Below are positions 7,541-14,904 of a DNA stretch of 20,594 nucleotides, piece by piece. A model generated the notes under the pieces. It searched no databases. It saw only the letters and a list, made by a program, of their open reading frames with translations, and had not been told where the DNA came from. Every line of letters starts with the position of its first letter. The stretch's first letter is position 1. A program made the position numbers and the translations under genes. Source of the DNA: Bacillota bacterium (GTDB taxonomy: Bacteria; Bacillota; Clostridia; Oscillospirales; Acutalibacteraceae); assembly GCA_023401495.1 (NCBI GenBank), contig JAEXDU010000084.1:1-20594 (forward strand), written 5' to 3'.

Positions 7541-7972
7541 CTTCACATCTCCTCAATAGTATGTTACCTGTGCCACAGGCTTTGAAGGGCTGCTTTTCAG
7601 CAAAGAAACACGCTCTTTTTAACCGAATATTTTTTCAGCGGATGGCTTCCGAATTCCGCCCCCTTTCCTGATTGTCCCCGGGGTCGTTTCGTCGTGTCCT
7701 ACATAAGCTGTTTTATAGATTGTCCCTGCATTGTATTTTAGATTCCATTGCCGGCCGGTCTTTTCTTTTTTCCTCCGCAGTCGGAAAAGAAAAGATTCAG
7801 ACTGTTTTAACTGAAAGGAGACTGATGGCAGCCGGATCGGTTAACGCTGTCCATCCCAGGCATGGCCGTTTCCGCCCTTGTGATAAGGCGGTACCCCTTT
7901 TATGTATAACGCCGTGAACGCTGCGCAGGTCGCGGTGCTTTCACCGGGAACGAAACCGGGCGGTTACAGCCC
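7541..7972. other. 432-base intergenic region upstream of the carrier
   Basis: No convincing gene. It contains a perfect 13-base palindrome CCTGTGCCACAGG (7567-7579) between the carrier ribosome binding site and upstream DNA, possibly an operator or leader hairpin. It also has an imperfect CT/GA-rich inverted repeat around 7759-7796 and a small perfect hairpin CGGTG-CTTT-CACCG near 7934-7947, after the dehydrogenase stop and without a T-run. A 30-codon plus-strand frame at 7825-7917 has a good AAAGGAG site but no recognisable product. I found no clear sigma-54 or sigma-A promoter for the carrier. Confidence 0.4.
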
Positions 7973-8866
7973 TTATTTTTTGTCGGCTGCGGAATAGTCG
8001 TACCAGCCCTTTCCGGTCTTTCGTCCAAATTCGCCCTTCTGGAACTTTTCTATGACCAGCGGGCTGGGTTTGTCGTACTCGTCGCCGCTTTCGGCATAAC
8101 GGTCCCGGCGCACATAGTAGTTGACGTCGATGCCGGTCAGGTCCATCAGGCGGAAAGGTCCCATGGGGTAACCCAGGCCCTTTTCACAGGCGGTATCGAT
8201 ATCCTCTACCGAGGCGATGCCCTTCTCCAGCAGCGAACAGGCCTCATGAGTTACCGCTGCGTTGATGCGGTTGGCTACAAAGCCGGAAATCTCTTTGTTG
8301 ATTACGATGGGGGCTTTCCCAGTGCTGACGGCAAAGGCTTTGACGGTCTCGATAACCTCCGGTGCGGTGTGCGGGCCGCGAACCAGCTCTACAAGCTGCA
8401 TCACCAGAGCGGGGTTGAAGTAATGGATATTCAGCAGTCGCTGGGGGTTCTGAGTAACGTCGGCCAGCTTGGAGCTGACGAGATTGGAGCTGTTGGTTCC
8501 CAGAATCGTGTCCGGCTTGCACAGTTTACTGATTCGCCCGAACAGTTCCCGCTTGATTTCCAAATCTTCGATAATGGCCTCAATGACAATATCCGCTCGG
8601 GCAGCCGCCTCGTCCACATCCTGGGAGAAGGACAGGCTGGCCGAAATCCGGTCGGCCTCGGCCTGTGTAATGCGGCCCTTGGCTACCCGGCCCGCCAGAT
8701 AGTCGGCGGTCCATTTCTGCGCCTTTTCCACCGCGCTCAGGAACGAGTCGCACAGGATGACCTGATAGCCGCTGCCCCGGCCATTGAGAGCGGTGTTCAT
8801 GGCGATCTGCTGACCCATGGCTCCGGCGCCGATCACCACGATGGTTTTGACCTGCTCAATATTCAT
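7973..8866 (-). CDS. hbd: 3-hydroxyacyl-CoA (3-hydroxybutyryl-CoA) dehydrogenase
   Basis: A 297-residue single-function 3-hydroxyacyl-CoA dehydrogenase, oxidising (S)-3-hydroxyacyl-CoA to 3-ketoacyl-CoA with NAD(P) in the cytosol. The N-terminal Rossmann motif GAGAMG is at 13-18, with Asp40 at the end of the second strand suggesting NAD. Catalytic residues are Ser126 (TNSSNL), His148 (NIHYFNP), Glu160 (12 residues later, as in the family) and the Asn of GFVANRI at about 199. The C-terminal dimerisation domain ends in FGRKTGKGWYDY. I chose the ATG at 8866, 8 bases after GAGG; an upstream GTG overlaps that site. It is the second gene after the thiolase, 41 bases downstream, so the two are probably one transcript. 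In context it performs the oxidative step between the hydratase encoded at 10715 and the thiolase. Confidence 0.93.
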   Translation of the reverse strand: MNIEQVKTIVVIGAGAMGQQIAMNTALNGRGSGYQVILCDSFLSAVEKAQKWTADYLAGRVAKGRITQAEADRISASLSFSQDVDEAAARADIVIEAIIEDLEIKRELFGRISKLCKPDTILGTNSSNLVSSKLADVTQNPQRLLNIHYFNPALVMQLVELVRGPHTAPEVIETVKAFAVSTGKAPIVINKEISGFVANRINAAVTHEACSLLEKGIASVEDIDTACEKGLGYPMGPFRLMDLTGIDVNYYVRRDRYAESGDEYDKPSPLVIEKFQKGEFGRKTGKGWYDYSAADKK

Positions 8867-8907
8867 TTGACACACCTCATTTTAGTATAGAAATTGCGGA
8901 ATTGGAA

Positions 8908-10101
8908 TCACAGCTTTTCAATGATCGTGGCCATGGACTGCCCGCCGCCGATGCATAGGGTGGCCAATCCGTACCGGCCGCCGGTACGCATAAGATTATG
9001 CAGCAGGGTGACGATCAGGCGGGTGCCGGTGCTGCCCAGGGGATGGCCCAGGGCGATGGCTCCGCCATTGATGTTGACCTTTTCCGGGTCCAGGCCCAGG
9101 TCCCGCATACAGGCCAATGCCTGAGAAGCAAAGGCTTCGTTCAGCTCTACCAGATCCATCTGCTCTACGGTCATCCCGGTGCGCTCCATGATTCTGCGGG
9201 TAGCGTACACCGGGCCATAGCCCATAATGGCCGGGTCCAGGGCGGCTCTGGTGATGCCTACAATACGGGCCAAAGGTTTCAGTCCCGACTCTTTCATTTT
9301 GCGCTCGGACATCAGAACCAGGGCGGAGGCGCCGTCATTCAGGCCGCAGGAGTTGCCCGCGGTTACGGTTCCGTCTGGCTTGACGATGGGCCTGAGGCCG
9401 GCCAGAACCTCCATAGTAGTGCTGGGGCGGGGGAACTCGTCGGTGTCGAACACAAAGCTTTTCTTTTTCTCTTTCACCTCCACAGGAAGAATTTCCTCTT
9501 TAAAATAACCGGCGGCAATGGCCGCCGCCGCACGGCTCTGGCTCTCGGCGGCAAATCTGTCCTGCTCTTCCCGGGTGATATGGAAGCGCTCGGCCACATT
9601 CTCCGCTGTTCTGGGCATGCTCAAAGCGGTACCGTAAATGGATGCGGGCTGGGCTGTGGTGCCCGCCTCTATATTGGAATCCACCAGCGTCAGGGGGCCG
9701 TCTCCCCAGCGCTCGTGGCGCAGGTAGTGGGGCGCACGGCTCATGTTTTCGGTGCCGCCGGCTACGATGACGTCGGCTTCGCCACACCAGATTTCCTGAC
9801 AGCCGCTGAACAGGGCCTGCATGGCAGAGGCGCACAGGCGATTGACGGTAAAGCCGGGCACGTTCTCGGGCAAACCGGCCTCCAGTGCGGCACACCGGGC
9901 GATGTTGGAGGCCTCGGTGCTCTGCCGCACTTCGCCTAAAATGACCTCATCTATCCATTCCTTGTTTACACCGGCGCGCCGTATCGCTTCCTGAATGACC
10001 AGTGCGCCCATGGTATGGGCCGGTACGCTCTTCAGCGAACCGCCGTATTTTCCCACGGCTGTACGGACAGCGCCCATGATATAAACGTTTTCCATTTCCA
10101 T
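8908..10101 (-). CDS. acetyl-CoA C-acetyltransferase (thiolase)
   Basis: A 397-residue, full-length thiolase that cleaves a 3-ketoacyl-CoA with CoA to acetyl-CoA and a shortened acyl-CoA (or condenses two acetyl-CoA). The nucleophile is Cys90 in VNRLCASAMQAL; His353 lies in GGAIALGHPLGSTGTR and the second catalytic cysteine, Cys383, in CIGGGQSMA. The sequence is of the ThlA/AtoB degradative-biosynthetic type. I chose the ATG at 10101, 8 bases after AAAGGGGA; a TTG one codon earlier is possible. It is the first gene of the leftward unit, with a consensus sigma-54 promoter 78 bases upstream. With the divergent hydratase, it completes beta-oxidation of the enoyl-CoA made by the 2-hydroxyacyl-CoA dehydratase. 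Chain-length preference cannot be told from sequence. Confidence 0.95.
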   Translation of the reverse strand: MEMENVYIMGAVRTAVGKYGGSLKSVPAHTMGALVIQEAIRRAGVNKEWIDEVILGEVRQSTEASNIARCAALEAGLPENVPGFTVNRLCASAMQALFSGCQEIWCGEADVIVAGGTENMSRAPHYLRHERWGDGPLTLVDSNIEAGTTAQPASIYGTALSMPRTAENVAERFHITREEQDRFAAESQSRAAAAIAAGYFKEEILPVEVKEKKKSFVFDTDEFPRPSTTMEVLAGLRPIVKPDGTVTAGNSCGLNDGASALVLMSERKMKESGLKPLARIVGITRAALDPAIMGYGPVYATRRIMERTGMTVEQMDLVELNEAFASQALACMRDLGLDPEKVNINGGAIALGHPLGSTGTRLIVTLLHNLMRTGGRYGLATLCIGGGQSMATIIEKL

Positions 10102-10178
10102 CAAGAGATTCCCCTTTCACAAAGTCCTGCCGCAGTGCGGCTGGATTCATTGGTACACAGTTTCTATCAACGTGATAA

Positions 10179-10194
10179 AGCAATCTCTGTGCCA
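10179..10194 (-). promoter_or_regulatory. sigma-54 (-24/-12) promoter for thiolase-hbd
   Basis: On the minus strand TGGCAC-AGAGA-TTGCT matches the sigma-54 consensus TGGCAC-N5-TTGC(A/T) exactly, with the invariant GG and GC at correct spacing. The expected transcript start is near 10168, leaving a leader of about 66 bases before the thiolase ATG. A sigma-54 activator is encoded at 16137-17585, and its probable binding cluster lies about 190-250 bases upstream. Confidence 0.82.
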
Positions 10195-10381
10195 ATTCAT
10201 TTTTGCACCAGAGAAAATAAATGAAATGAAGAAGAGAACCTCCGTGCTTTTTGTTTGGAATTCCGATGTTTTCTGGCCATAGGCCGCCTTTTCTGCTTCT
10301 GTACCGCCCATTAAAAAAGTTTCTTGCCGTTGTGCTGGAGCCGATCACCGCATCGATCCAGAGGGGGATTCCTTTGTGAAA

Positions 10382-10430
10382 TGCACATATCATTGTGCAT
10401 TTGCACTTGTTGTGCATTTTTATTGCACAA
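10382..10430. promoter_or_regulatory. cluster of TGCAC/GTGCA dyads, probable activator binding sites (UAS)
   Basis: Five half-sites alternate in orientation within 49 bases. TGCACA-N6-TGTGCA (10382-10399) and TTGTGCA-N7-TGCACAA (10410-10430) are perfect dyads, overlapped by TGCAC-N5-GTGCA (10402-10416); TTGTGCATTT is also directly repeated at 10393 and 10410. The cluster lies almost exactly midway between the two sigma-54 promoters, about 200 bases from each, the usual placement for an enhancer-binding protein. Assignment to the regulator at 16137 is inference. Confidence 0.7.
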
Positions 10431-10548
10431 TTTTTTATCTCTTTATATTTCGGAAGGCATTCACCTGCGGTTCAAAATTCGAAAGAGTCTGTGGGCATAG
10501 CCCTTTCCATCGGGATTTTTAAAATGGAATAAAATCTGCGTCTCCCAA

Positions 10549-10595
10549 GCCGGGTCGGCCTGCCGGAAGTTTTTCCGGCGGCTCCCGGCCTTTTT
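10549..10595 (+). terminator. strong intrinsic terminator upstream of the rightward operon
   Basis: A long hairpin: GCCGGG pairs with CCCGGC, GCC with GGC, and GCCGGAA with TTCCGGC around a four-base GTTT loop, followed by CTTTTTG. It points along the plus strand but no plus-strand gene precedes it in the window. It therefore either ends a short local transcript or insulates the sigma-54 promoter from stray transcription. Confidence 0.75.
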
Positions 10596-10628
10596 GATAC
10601 AGAAAATTTTAAAACAGGAGGAATCACT

Positions 10629-10644
10629 TGGCACGCTTATTGCT
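10629..10644 (+). promoter_or_regulatory. sigma-54 (-24/-12) promoter for the hydratase-dehydratase operon
   Basis: TGGCAC-GCTTA-TTGCT matches the sigma-54 consensus exactly. The expected transcript start is near 10655, about 60 bases before the first gene. It mirrors the promoter at 10179-10194 on the other strand, so both halves of the pathway should be switched on by the same activator. Confidence 0.82.
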
Positions 10645-10714
10645 GATTTACCCTGGGTAGAAGCACACAGAGGGTCTGCCTCTGCTGAATCAATGGAAAG
10701 GAGATCGGAAGACA

Positions 10715-11503
10715 GTGGGGATGAAATTTGAAAATATTCTCTACGAAATCCGGGACGGCATCTTATATCTGACGCTGAATCGCCCGGAGGTTCGCAATGC
10801 CCTTACCCCAGAAATGTGGGGGGATATCAGCGCTGCTGTTCAATGCGCCCGGGAGGATGACCAGATCAGAGTGGTGATTGTCACCGGAGCAGGGGAAAAG
10901 GCTTTGGCCAGCGGCGCGGATATCCGTGAAATCCATGACCGGGATTATTTGAAAATGCTGCTGGGTACGGCGCCGGCGGCTCTGAAAAACCTGGAGGACC
11001 TGTATAAGCCTGTCATCTGTGCCATTAACGGCTACGCTCTGGGGGGCGGCTGCGAACTGGCCATGGCCTGTGACATCCGGATTGCGACCAGGCGCTCCAG
11101 ACTGGGGCAGCCCGAGGTTGGCCTGAGCATCATCCCCGGCGCGGGCGGAACCCAGCGGTTGAGCCGGCTGGTGGGGCTGGGCAAGGCCAGGGAGCTGATC
11201 TATACCGGGAAAATCATCACCGCGGAGGAAGCCGAGGCCATCGGCCTTGTCAACCAGGTGACTGAGGACGACCGGGATGCCCTGATGGCCGCGGCGGAGG
11301 AGATGGCTCGCCAGATCATGGCCAAGGGGCCGGTGGCGATCACCATGGCGAAAATGGCCATCAATCTGGGCTATGAGACCGACATCAACACCGGCCTGAT
11401 GATTGAGCGCCTGGCTCAGACCATCGCGTTCAGCACCGAGGACAGGAAAGAGGGGACCGCCGCTTTTCTGGAGAAGCGCCCCGCCCAGTTTAAAGGGCGC
11501 TGA
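10715..11503 (+). CDS. enoyl-CoA hydratase (crotonase family)
   Basis: A 262-residue crotonase-fold protein that adds water to a 2-enoyl-CoA to give 3-hydroxyacyl-CoA. Both catalytic glutamates of true hydratases are present at the correct 20-residue spacing: Glu114 (GYALGGGCELAMACD) and Glu134 (GQPEVGLSIIPGAGGTQRL). The oxyanion-hole segments ALASGADI (63-70) and GYALGGG (106-112) are intact. The GTG at 10715 stands 11 bases after AAAGGAG; an ATG two codons further (10721) is the alternative. It is the first gene of the rightward sigma-54 unit. Placed with a 2-hydroxyacyl-CoA dehydratase, it would hydrate the enoyl-CoA product and send it to the divergent dehydrogenase and thiolase, rather than to reduction. 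Confidence 0.93.
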   Translation: MGMKFENILYEIRDGILYLTLNRPEVRNALTPEMWGDISAAVQCAREDDQIRVVIVTGAGEKALASGADIREIHDRDYLKMLLGTAPAALKNLEDLYKPVICAINGYALGGGCELAMACDIRIATRRSRLGQPEVGLSIIPGAGGTQRLSRLVGLGKARELIYTGKIITAEEAEAIGLVNQVTEDDRDALMAAAEEMARQIMAKGPVAITMAKMAINLGYETDINTGLMIERLAQTIAFSTEDRKEGTAAFLEKRPAQFKGR

Positions 11504-11586
11504 ACCGCCGGAATATCAAAGGCACCGGTACGCTGATTGCGCCGGTGCCAGGATCAAGCAGCAAAAATTTAGGGAGGAATTTTCAT

Positions 11587-12789
11587 ATGAAACCAATGGA
11601 AAACATTCGTGTGGTAGAGCTGTCCACCATGCTGGCCGGCCCGATGACCGCCCGGATTCTGGCCGAATGGGGCGCCGATGTCGTTAAGGTGGAGTCAGTC
11701 AACGGCGACGCATGGCGCAAGCAGGCGGGCACTACGCTCTCCCCCTGCACAAAGGATGCAAACCCCAACTTTGATGTGCAGAACATGAACAAGCGCTTCG
11801 TCTGCCTGAACCTGAGGACAGAGGCAGGACGCGACGCCATGATGAAGCTCTTGTCCGGGGCGGACATCTTTATCACCAACTACCGCGTTCAGGCACTGGA
11901 GCCCATGGGACTTACTTACGAGCAACTCAAAGAGACCTTTCCCCGCCTGATCCATGCTTCCGTTCTGGGCTACGGCAGCGAAGGCCCCGAGAGTTCCCGC
12001 CCCGGGTACGATTACACCGTGTTCTTTGCCAGAACAGGCCTGATGGCCGACCTTGCCCCGGCCGGCGGCCCGCCCCTCATCCCCGTGGGAGGAATTGGCG
12101 ACCACAGCGTGGCAGTCGCTTTGTCCGGGGGCATCGCGGCCGCACTTTATAAACGATCCGTTACGGGGGAGGGGGATAAGGTGGATGTTTCCCTGCTGCA
12201 GGCCGGCACCTTCATCAACTGCACGGGTATTTTAAACGGCTTTAACGGGCGCAAACTGCCCCGGGATCGTTATGACTGCGGGCATGCCGGCAGCAATACC
12301 TATCAGGGTTCCGACGGGGAATGGTTTTACCTTGCCATCATCGATTACCGGCGCTTCCCGGAATTCTGCCAGGTGATTGGCATGCCCGAGATTGCCGCAG
12401 ACCCCAGATTCTCCAGTTCAGATGTGTACTACGAGAACAGAGGGGAGCTGACCAAAATTCTGGACAAAAAATTTGCGGAACAGCCGGTTTCTTACTGGCA
12501 TGAGCTGCTCGATGCCCACGACCTCCCCCATGAGGTTTTGCATCACTTTAAGGACGTTCCCTATGACCCGCAGGTACAGGCGAACCATTACACCTATTTC
12601 CACGAATATTCGGACGGAACCAAGACCGTGTTCTCGAATGGCCCGGTTCACTTCGAGTCGATCGACCCGTCCGCGATCCCCTGCCGCATCTCCGGCTCCA
12701 TCGGCCGGGATACGGATGAGGTTCTGAAAGAGATCGGCTATACGGATGAACAAATCCTTGCCATGCACCAGTCTGAAGAAATCAAATAA
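11587..12789 (+). CDS. class III (CaiB/BaiF, FldA/HadA-type) CoA-transferase
   Basis: A 400-residue family III CoA-transferase, which moves CoA between carboxylic acids through an aspartyl-CoA anhydride intermediate. Visible features are the N-terminal VVELSTMLAGPMTARILAEWG, GADVVKVES (29-37), the catalytic Asp142 in RPGYDYTVFF, and GEGDKVDVSLLQAG. Length and sequence resemble FldA (phenyllactate CoA-transferase) and HadA (2-hydroxyisocaproate CoA-transferase). The ATG at 11587 follows AGGGAGGAA; a longer open frame from 11545 lacks a binding site and family similarity. It precedes the dehydratase activator and subunits, the same neighbourhood as in fld and had clusters. Its likely role is to activate the (R)-2-hydroxy acid using an acyl-CoA from the pathway as donor. 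Which acid cannot be read from sequence. Confidence 0.92.
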   Translation: MKPMENIRVVELSTMLAGPMTARILAEWGADVVKVESVNGDAWRKQAGTTLSPCTKDANPNFDVQNMNKRFVCLNLRTEAGRDAMMKLLSGADIFITNYRVQALEPMGLTYEQLKETFPRLIHASVLGYGSEGPESSRPGYDYTVFFARTGLMADLAPAGGPPLIPVGGIGDHSVAVALSGGIAAALYKRSVTGEGDKVDVSLLQAGTFINCTGILNGFNGRKLPRDRYDCGHAGSNTYQGSDGEWFYLAIIDYRRFPEFCQVIGMPEIAADPRFSSSDVYYENRGELTKILDKKFAEQPVSYWHELLDAHDLPHEVLHHFKDVPYDPQVQANHYTYFHEYSDGTKTVFSNGPVHFESIDPSAIPCRISGSIGRDTDEVLKEIGYTDEQILAMHQSEEIK

Positions 12790-12814
12790 CTGCCAGAAAG
12801 GAGGTTCGGCGCCT

Positions 12815-13600
12815 ATGTATACACTGGGAATCGATATCGGTTCTACCTCCAGTAAGGCGGTCATTCTGCAGGATGGTGCTGTGCTTGCCGCCCACGCGGT
12901 AGAGCCGCTGGGCACCGGGACGGTAGGCCCTGAGCGCGCTCTAAAAAAGGTGTTTGAGCTGTGTGGCCTTTCGCAGCAGGACATCAGCTATACGGTGGTG
13001 ACGGGTTACGGCCGGATGAACTGCGACTATGCCGACGAGCAGATCAGCGAGCTGAGCTGCCACGCAAAAGGAATTCACTTTCTGCTGCCCACTGTACATA
13101 CCGTCATCGACATTGGCGGTCAGGACGCCAAGGCGCTGAGCATCACTGACAAGGGCCAGCTCACCGCGTTCCAGATGAACGACAAATGCGCGGCGGGTAC
13201 GGGGCGGTTCCTTGACGTAATGGCCCGGGTTTTGAACGTGGAAATCAGCGAGTTGGGCCCCCTGTCCCAAAAATCCCAGCATCCGGTCAGCATCAGCAAT
13301 ACCTGTACGGTTTTCGCTGAATCGGAGGTGATCTCGCAGCTGTCTTCCAATGTTCCCATCGAAGATATTGCGGCGGGGATTCACAGCTCGGTGGCCAAGC
13401 GCGTGGCCGGCATGTCGCTGCGCCTGGAGCGGACTCCCGATGTGGCTATGAGCGGAGGAGTCGCCCTGAACATTGGCGTGGTTCATGCCATGGAGCAGGA
13501 GATGGGGTGCCACATTTTGGTTCATCCGCTGTGCCAGTCGGCGGGCGCCATCGGCGCCGCGGTTCTGGCATGGGAAAAGCGAAGAAAAGGAGAAGGTTGA
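12815..13600 (+). CDS. 2-hydroxyacyl-CoA dehydratase activator (FldI/HadI/HgdC-type ATPase)
   Basis: A 261-residue ASKHA-fold iron-sulfur ATPase that transfers one electron, driven by ATP hydrolysis, into the dehydratase to start the ketyl-radical reaction. It begins with the phosphate-binding LGIDIGSTSSKAV and has a second nucleotide motif VIDIGGQDAKA (97-107). Cys125 (NDKCAAGTGRFLD) and Cys164 (SNTCTVFAESEV) match the two cysteines per subunit that hold the [4Fe-4S] cluster at the dimer interface of HgdC. The ATG at 12815 follows AAAGGAGG; an upstream in-frame ATG at 12746 lies inside the CoA-transferase gene and is not used. The gap to the transferase is 25 bases and to the alpha subunit 5 bases, showing tight operon structure. 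The activator is oxygen-sensitive in known systems, consistent with a strict anaerobe. Confidence 0.95.
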   Translation: MYTLGIDIGSTSSKAVILQDGAVLAAHAVEPLGTGTVGPERALKKVFELCGLSQQDISYTVVTGYGRMNCDYADEQISELSCHAKGIHFLLPTVHTVIDIGGQDAKALSITDKGQLTAFQMNDKCAAGTGRFLDVMARVLNVEISELGPLSQKSQHPVSISNTCTVFAESEVISQLSSNVPIEDIAAGIHSSVAKRVAGMSLRLERTPDVAMSGGVALNIGVVHAMEQEMGCHILVHPLCQSAGAIGAAVLAWEKRRKGEG

Positions 13601-13605
13601 TTATC

Positions 13606-14904
13606 ATGAGTGAACAGACAACCGCGGCGGAAACCGCCGCTGCAGCACCGGCGCCCAAGCCTAAGCGCCCAAAACCCAAGTCCATGATTTTGCTGGGAGA
13701 GCAGACCCAAACATTGTTTGACAATGCCCAGCTGGCCAAAGAGCGGGGCGAAAAAGTGGGGTGGTCCGCCTCGATCTTCCCCCAGGAGATCGCGGAGACG
13801 CTGGGCCTGAACATACTTTATCCGGAAAACCACGCCGCCGGAATCGCGGCCCGCCATCAGGCGGACCCTTTCCTGCAGGAGTGCGAAGGGCCTTTGGGTT
13901 ACTCCAACGACCTGTGCGCATACGCCAAGCTGAACCTGTCGTATGCTGCCGTCCTGAACGGCGAAAGCGGAGTGGAACTGCCCGACGGGGGCAAAATGGT
14001 CAAACCCGACTTTCTGCTGTTGACCAACAACATCTGCAATCAGCTGACCAAGTGGTACGAGAATCTGGCCAGACAAATGGATATTCCCATCTTCTTCATC
14101 GACACCTGTTACAACCCCTACGATTATGTGACGGAGAGCCGGGTACGTTATGTCCGCGCGCAGATCGATCAGCTGATTCAGGACCTGTGTGCCTTTACCG
14201 GAAAGTCCTGGGATGAGGAGCGGTTCCAGAAGGTGATGCAGATTTCCCAGCGCAACAGCTATTTGTGGGAGCGGGCCAACGACCTGCTCGACCGCAAACC
14301 ATCCCCCCTGAGCGGATTCGAGCTGTTCAACTACATGTCCGCAATGGTATGCAATCGGGGAAAAGAATCCTCCACCGCCGTTCTGGAGCAGCTCAACGCC
14401 GAGATCGAGCAGCATATCGCCGAGGGAACCTCTACCTTCCCGGTGGAGGAGCAGTTCCGGGTCTCATGGGATGGCATTGCCTGCTGGCCCTATCTCAGCC
14501 ACAATCTGCGTACGCTCAAAAAGTATGGCATCAACATGGTTGCCTCCAGCTACGGAAAGGCGTGGGCGATCGAATATGAGGATCTGGACGGCATGGCCCG
14601 GGCCTACTGCTTCGCCTCTACCAATGGCGACAACGCCACCACGATGATCTCGCGGCGGCTGGAGGCCCTGCAGAAGTTCGGCTGCGAGGGTACTATTTAC
14701 CACGTCAACCGCAGCTGCAAGGTGATGGACTGTCAGATGATGGAGGTTCAGCGCCAGCTCTCTCAGCTGGCCGGAGTACCCTTTACCTCCTTCGACGGCG
14801 ACCAGGCGGACTACCGCAACTACAGTGAAGCCCAGTTTGAAACCCGCATCCAGGGGCTGGTAGAAGTCATGGAGCAAAATAAGGAGGCGAAGCGCAATGA
14901 CTGA
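13606..14904 (+). CDS. fldB: (R)-2-hydroxyacyl-CoA dehydratase, alpha subunit (FldB/HadB-type)
   Basis: A 432-residue subunit of the radical 2-hydroxyacyl-CoA dehydratase, which removes water from (R)-2-hydroxyacyl-CoA to give a 2-enoyl-CoA. It matches FldB-type sequences in long blocks: AKERGEKVGWSASIFPQEIAE, YPENHAAGIAARHQ, GYSNDLCAYAKLNL (Cys104), LLTNNICNQLTKWYE (Cys144), IACWPYL, HVNRSCKVMDCQ and SFDGDQADYRNYSEAQFETRIQGL. Cysteines in the first two blocks and the HVNRSC region are the expected cluster ligands. The ATG at 13606 lies 5 bases after the activator stop, with AAGGAG before it. Residues 5-25 form an unusual Ala/Pro/Lys-rich tail not present in the FldB I recall. The start of the beta subunit overlaps its end by 8 bases. 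Substrate could be an aryl- or alkyl-2-hydroxyacyl-CoA. Confidence 0.94.
   Translation: MSEQTTAAETAAAAPAPKPKRPKPKSMILLGEQTQTLFDNAQLAKERGEKVGWSASIFPQEIAETLGLNILYPENHAAGIAARHQADPFLQECEGPLGYSNDLCAYAKLNLSYAAVLNGESGVELPDGGKMVKPDFLLLTNNICNQLTKWYENLARQMDIPIFFIDTCYNPYDYVTESRVRYVRAQIDQLIQDLCAFTGKSWDEERFQKVMQISQRNSYLWERANDLLDRKPSPLSGFELFNYMSAMVCNRGKESSTAVLEQLNAEIEQHIAEGTSTFPVEEQFRVSWDGIACWPYLSHNLRTLKKYGINMVASSYGKAWAIEYEDLDGMARAYCFASTNGDNATTMISRRLEALQKFGCEGTIYHVNRSCKVMDCQMMEVQRQLSQLAGVPFTSFDGDQADYRNYSEAQFETRIQGLVEVMEQNKEAKRND

Larger units (their letters stand above)
10102..10714. other. 613-base divergent control region
   Basis: This gap separates the thiolase (minus) and enoyl-CoA hydratase (plus) genes. 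It carries a sigma-54 promoter facing each way, a cluster of inverted TGCAC/GTGCA repeats in the middle, and a strong plus-strand terminator between that cluster and the rightward promoter; each is listed separately. I see no protein gene. A 10-codon frame after AGGAGG at 10617 (TTG start) coincides with the rightward promoter and looks incidental. Confidence 0.8.

Noticed and set aside
7567..7579. Possible sigma-54 promoter containing GTGCCA upstream of the carrier
   Set aside because: On the minus strand TGGCAC is present, but the -12 TTGC element is absent at the required spacing.
7825..7917. 30-codon plus-strand frame with a good AAAGGAG site
   Set aside because: No family similarity or membrane/signal pattern that I can recognise, and it is isolated between two minus-strand genes; kept only as a note.
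8998..9939. 313-codon plus-strand open frame opposite the thiolase
   Set aside because: Shadow of a thiolase with all catalytic residues; no independent support.
10382..10430. Repeated TGCAC elements as a CRISPR-like or iteron array
   Set aside because: Units are short, alternate in orientation and lie midway between two sigma-54 promoters, which fits activator binding sites; no spacers or replication gene are present.
10617..10661. AGGAGG followed by a TTG-started 10-codon frame
   Set aside because: It ends in a stop after ten codons and overlies the exact sigma-54 promoter, so it would not be on the transcript; the binding-site resemblance is probably chance or a relic.
11545..11586. Upstream extension of the CoA-transferase gene
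   Set aside because: The ATG at 11587 has AGGGAGGAA at good spacing and family similarity begins there.
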